A stretch of 64,000 bases of DNA from the NCBI RefSeq assembly GCF_018967845.1, contig NZ_JAHLZZ010000001.1:2170001-2234000 (forward strand), given 5' to 3'. The notes under the pieces were generated by a model. The model saw only the letters and a program-made list of their open reading frames with translations. It did not search any database and was not told the DNA's origin. The DNA comes from Hymenobacter siberiensis (GTDB lineage: Bacteria; Bacteroidota; Bacteroidia; Cytophagales; Hymenobacteraceae). Below, one piece after another: positions 61,962 to 64,000 of the stretch (its first letter is position 1; the number at the start of each line of letters is the position of its first letter). The position numbers and the translations under genes are program-made.

Positions 61962-62172
61962 ACTCCCCTCCTTATCAAGGAGGGGACATTTCAGCGAAGC
62001 TGAAATTGGGGTGGTGCCACCGGAGGGTGGCATTGAACGGCTTGCGTAAGGGCGGTGTCCTTGCCTTTCAGCTGTCGGCCATTCTTTTCATTCAGTTCAA
62101 CGGCCTCCGACGCCCACAACCACCCCAATTTTCGCGTCGCGAAAATGTCCCCTCCTTGGTAAGGAGGGGAGT
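61962..62172. repeat. About 210-bp imperfect inverted repeat element
   Basis: The ends are ACTCCCCTCCTTATCAAGGA and TCCTTGGTAAGGAGGGGAGT. Each is a small hairpin followed inward by an inner palindrome (TTTCAGCGAAGCTGAAA on the left, TTTTCGCGTCGCGAAAA on the right) and GGGGTGGT/ACCACCCC. No protein is encoded. It looks like a non-autonomous dispersed element and fills the gap upstream of DUF885 copy C. Confidence 0.65.
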
Positions 62173-62180
62173 TGGCCGTT

Positions 62181-62726
62181 CTATCGGCGCACTGCCAGGC
62201 GCGCTACGGCCAGGCGGCCCAGCTCGGGGGCAATGCGCTCGCGCGAGTAGCTTTTCACGCGGCGCGGCATGCTGATAACCAGGGTGCGGGTGGGCAGCTG
62301 CACGTAGAGGTCGCCGTGGCTGTCATCATAATAGGCTTCGTGGCCCAGGCCGCTGACGGGCGAAATGCTCCGTTTCAAATCGTTGCCGGCCTGCGCAATC
62401 TGGAAGGCGGCGGCTGGGCGGAACGATACCATTACCACGGCATCGGGGCTGGCGGGCTGGTCGGCTTCCACGAAGCGGCAGGCGTCGCCTTGGGCCTGCT
62501 GCTGCACCGGGCGGCCCGTGAGGCTGGCCACCTCGCCGGGCGTGAGCAGGCCGCAGGCCTCGGTAGGCAGCGTGGCGGTGGTATCCGTTTGCACGGTGGT
62601 GGAGAGGCCGTTGCCGCCGCTGGCCTGCTCTAGCGGGGCCTGGCCGCTGCACGCGCCCAGCAGCACCGTGGCGGCCAGTGCCAACAACCGGCCGGCGGGC
62701 CCGATGGAATGAATAGAAATTCGCAT
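62181..62726 (-). CDS. Hypothetical lipoprotein, DUF3558-like
   Basis: A 181-residue protein with signal and lipobox LAATVLLGACSGQ. CGLLTPGEVASLTGRPVQQQ and DACRFVEADQPASPD recall DUF3558-type substrate-binding-like domains with two cysteines. It continues GLGHEAYYDDSHGDLYVQLP. The role is unknown. It stands alone, on the same strand as its neighbours. Confidence 0.7.
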   Translation of the reverse strand: MRISIHSIGPAGRLLALAATVLLGACSGQAPLEQASGGNGLSTTVQTDTTATLPTEACGLLTPGEVASLTGRPVQQQAQGDACRFVEADQPASPDAVVMVSFRPAAAFQIAQAGNDLKRSISPVSGLGHEAYYDDSHGDLYVQLPTRTLVISMPRRVKSYSRERIAPELGRLAVARLAVRR

Positions 62727-62798
62727 AAAACGAGCGGTAAAAGTCAGTTACGTGAAATACCGTCTACGTTGGCAGGCCGAAAAAAGGCCACGCCGGGG

Positions 62799-63665
62799 CT
62801 ACAGCGTGAGGGTGAGCCCGGCCGTCCAGATGGACAGGGCCCGCGAGTCCACATCATCGGCGGGCAGGTTCACGGGTACCACGTAGCGCCAGCCGGCCGA
62901 CACGGCCAGCTTGCCCACGGTGTAAGTCACAGGCACACCAAACTCGTAATCGACGATGCCGAACCGGCGCACGTTGCGGTTTTTGGCGGCGGCGGAAGCC
63001 GGGCCGTTGCGCTTGTTCAGGGCCGCTTCGGTGAAGGACTGCGTACCGGCCGCGATGCTCACCACCGGCTCGACGCTGAAATAGTCGTGCTGGCCAAAGC
63101 CGCGCTTGGTTTCGAAGGAGCGGGAGTTTTCCAGCACCAGAAAGCCGTCGCCCTTGGCGGTGCTTTTGCCGAAGAGGTAGGTGGCGCTCAGCCGCGAGTA
63201 AAACGCGCCCCAATCCTGCCCTAGTCCGGCATCGAAGGCATTGTTCACGCCCGATTTCACCAGCTCGCTGCCCGTGGGGAAGAAGAACCGCGAATAGCTG
63301 AGCGATACATCCAGGGTTTTGCCCAGGTCGTGGTCCCAGCCCACGGTCAGGTCGGTTTCGTCGAGGGCAGTGGCGGTATTCAGCAGGTTATACAGTTCTA
63401 CCGAGCCGTACAGGCCGTTTTTGGCCGAATAGGTGAGCATGGCGGCCGTGTAGGGAAAGGCAACTGCCTGCGAGCGCCCGAAGTACGTGGAGTTGCTGCC
63501 GTAGCTGAGTGCCGCGCTCAGTGAGCGGCGCGGCGCATCGGTGGTGTCGGCGGGGGCCGGGGCAGGAAAATGCAAGGCAGCCTGCGCCGCCAGCGGGCCA
63601 GCGGCCAGCAAAGCGGCGGCGGCGAATGAGCGAAAAAAAGAACCCAAGGAGAAAAGCAGAAGCAA
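62799..63665 (-). CDS. Hypothetical outer-membrane beta-barrel protein
   Basis: A 288-residue exported protein. After an Ala/Leu-rich signal region (FFRSFAAAALLAAGPLAAQ), alternating strands such as LSAALSYGSNSTYFGRS, LYGSVELYNLLNTATALDE and FGVPVTYTVGKLAVSAGWRY suggest a barrel. The last strand IWTAGLTLTL is a typical outer-membrane C-terminus. The start codon is TTG at 63665; another TTG at 63647 (MGSFFRSF) is equally possible. Function unknown. Confidence 0.65.
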   Translation of the reverse strand: MLLLFSLGSFFRSFAAAALLAAGPLAAQAALHFPAPAPADTTDAPRRSLSAALSYGSNSTYFGRSQAVAFPYTAAMLTYSAKNGLYGSVELYNLLNTATALDETDLTVGWDHDLGKTLDVSLSYSRFFFPTGSELVKSGVNNAFDAGLGQDWGAFYSRLSATYLFGKSTAKGDGFLVLENSRSFETKRGFGQHDYFSVEPVVSIAAGTQSFTEAALNKRNGPASAAAKNRNVRRFGIVDYEFGVPVTYTVGKLAVSAGWRYVVPVNLPADDVDSRALSIWTAGLTLTL

Positions 63666-63693
63666 GTGAAAGCGGGAAGATAAATAACCGAAA

Positions 63694-63722
63694 AAAGCCC
63701 CTTCGCGCAGCGAAGGGGCTTT
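63694..63722. terminator. Intrinsic terminator
   Basis: Arms AAAGCCCCTTCG (63694-63705) and complement (63711-63722) enclose CGCAG, with A-rich flank on the left. On the minus strand it ends the small His/Lys-rich gene. Confidence 0.8.
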
Positions 63723-63739
63723 GGCCGTGAGGCAAAAAC

Positions 63740-63943
63740 CTAACGGGTGCCGTGCATGCCCTTGTGGTTGCCTTTGTGGTTGCCCTTGTGCATGCCCTTG
63801 TGACTTCCCTTGTGACCGCCTTGCTTGCCGTCAGCATGGGTGGGGTTTGGCGTAGCCGGGGTAGCGGGGGTGGCAGGCGTAGCCTGGGCCATAGCGGCGA
63901 AGGTGCACAGCATGGCAGCAGCGGACATCAGATACTTTTTCAT
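63740..63943 (-). CDS. Small exported His/Lys/Gly-rich repeat protein
   Basis: A 67-residue protein with signal peptide MKKYLMSAAAMLCTFAAMAQ, so the ATG at 63943 is used instead of 63952. The mature part has three ATP repeats and then a HKG-x tandem repeat (HKGSHKGMHKGNHKGNHKGM) with seven His. Such runs could bind metal ions or nucleic acid. No family recognised. It may be the first gene of a unit with the barrel protein, but a terminator follows. Confidence 0.65.
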   Translation of the reverse strand: MKKYLMSAAAMLCTFAAMAQATPATPATPATPNPTHADGKQGGHKGSHKGMHKGNHKGNHKGMHGTR

Positions 63944-64000
63944 GGGAATCAAAAAAATGAATGGGAAGAAATGGGCAATGAGCTGGCCGGGCGTTGCAGC

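Noticed and set aside
1..64000. tRNA, rRNA or CRISPR features
   Set aside because: No cloverleaf with a TTCGA-type loop, rRNA signature or regularly spaced repeat array was recognised by eye. A covariance-model search would be needed to be certain.

Overview
The window looks like a chromosomal segment of a GC-rich Bacteroidota, most likely Hymenobacter or a close relative (order Cytophagales). The clues are type IX secretion (T9SS) C-terminal sorting domains, many exported metallopeptidases, DUF885 paralogues, POT peptide transport, TAnnTTTG-like promoter boxes, and the general protein character. No rRNA, tRNA or CRISPR array was recognised.

Layout. 0-9 kb: the 5' end of a phosphoserine-phosphatase-like gene, a frameshifted AlbA_2/ATPase regulator, a CxxC protein, an M1 aminopeptidase, DUF983, an AraC regulator, a frameshifted DUF421 gene and a transglutaminase-like protein. 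9-13.4 kb: one 1415-residue secreted repeat protein with a T9SS tail. 13.4-25.4 kb: NADP oxidoreductase, aldo/keto reductase with a GH13 enzyme, VOC protein, beta-propeller protein, two PAP2 phosphatases, GNAT, a NYN-domain protein followed by two small paralogous helical proteins, and gamma-glutamyltransferase. 25.5-35.1 kb: alpha-glucan metabolism with a branching enzyme (eukaryote-like GH13_8 type), a decayed extracellular GH13 amylase, a glycosyltransferase-like protein and a GH31 glucosidase.

35.1-44.7 kb is the accessory zone. It is lower in GC and holds an orphan small gene, a leftover GH31 3' end, duplicated hairpin repeats, a decayed enolase-superfamily epimerase, two micro-ORFs for membrane peptides, a frameshifted T9SS metalloprotease, two nearly identical IS5-type elements in opposite orientation, and an IS4-type element nested against one of them. 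44.7-64 kb is mostly on the minus strand: an alpha/beta hydrolase containing a translated intergenic repeat, a flavin reductase, then a run of peptide-degrading genes (DUF885 three times, M28, POT transporter, S9 dipeptidyl peptidase, M3 oligopeptidase), outer-membrane-like proteins and a His/Lys-rich exported peptide.

The strongest unusual signals are: an 89-bp MITE at 54581-54669 that carries the termini of the resident IS5 elements and a REP-like hairpin as cargo; an in-frame repeat insertion inside the hydrolase at 44728-45891; at least two genuinely decayed genes plus three or four single-base frameshifts; a dispersed REP-like palindrome family; and a NYN gene next to tandem small paralogues.
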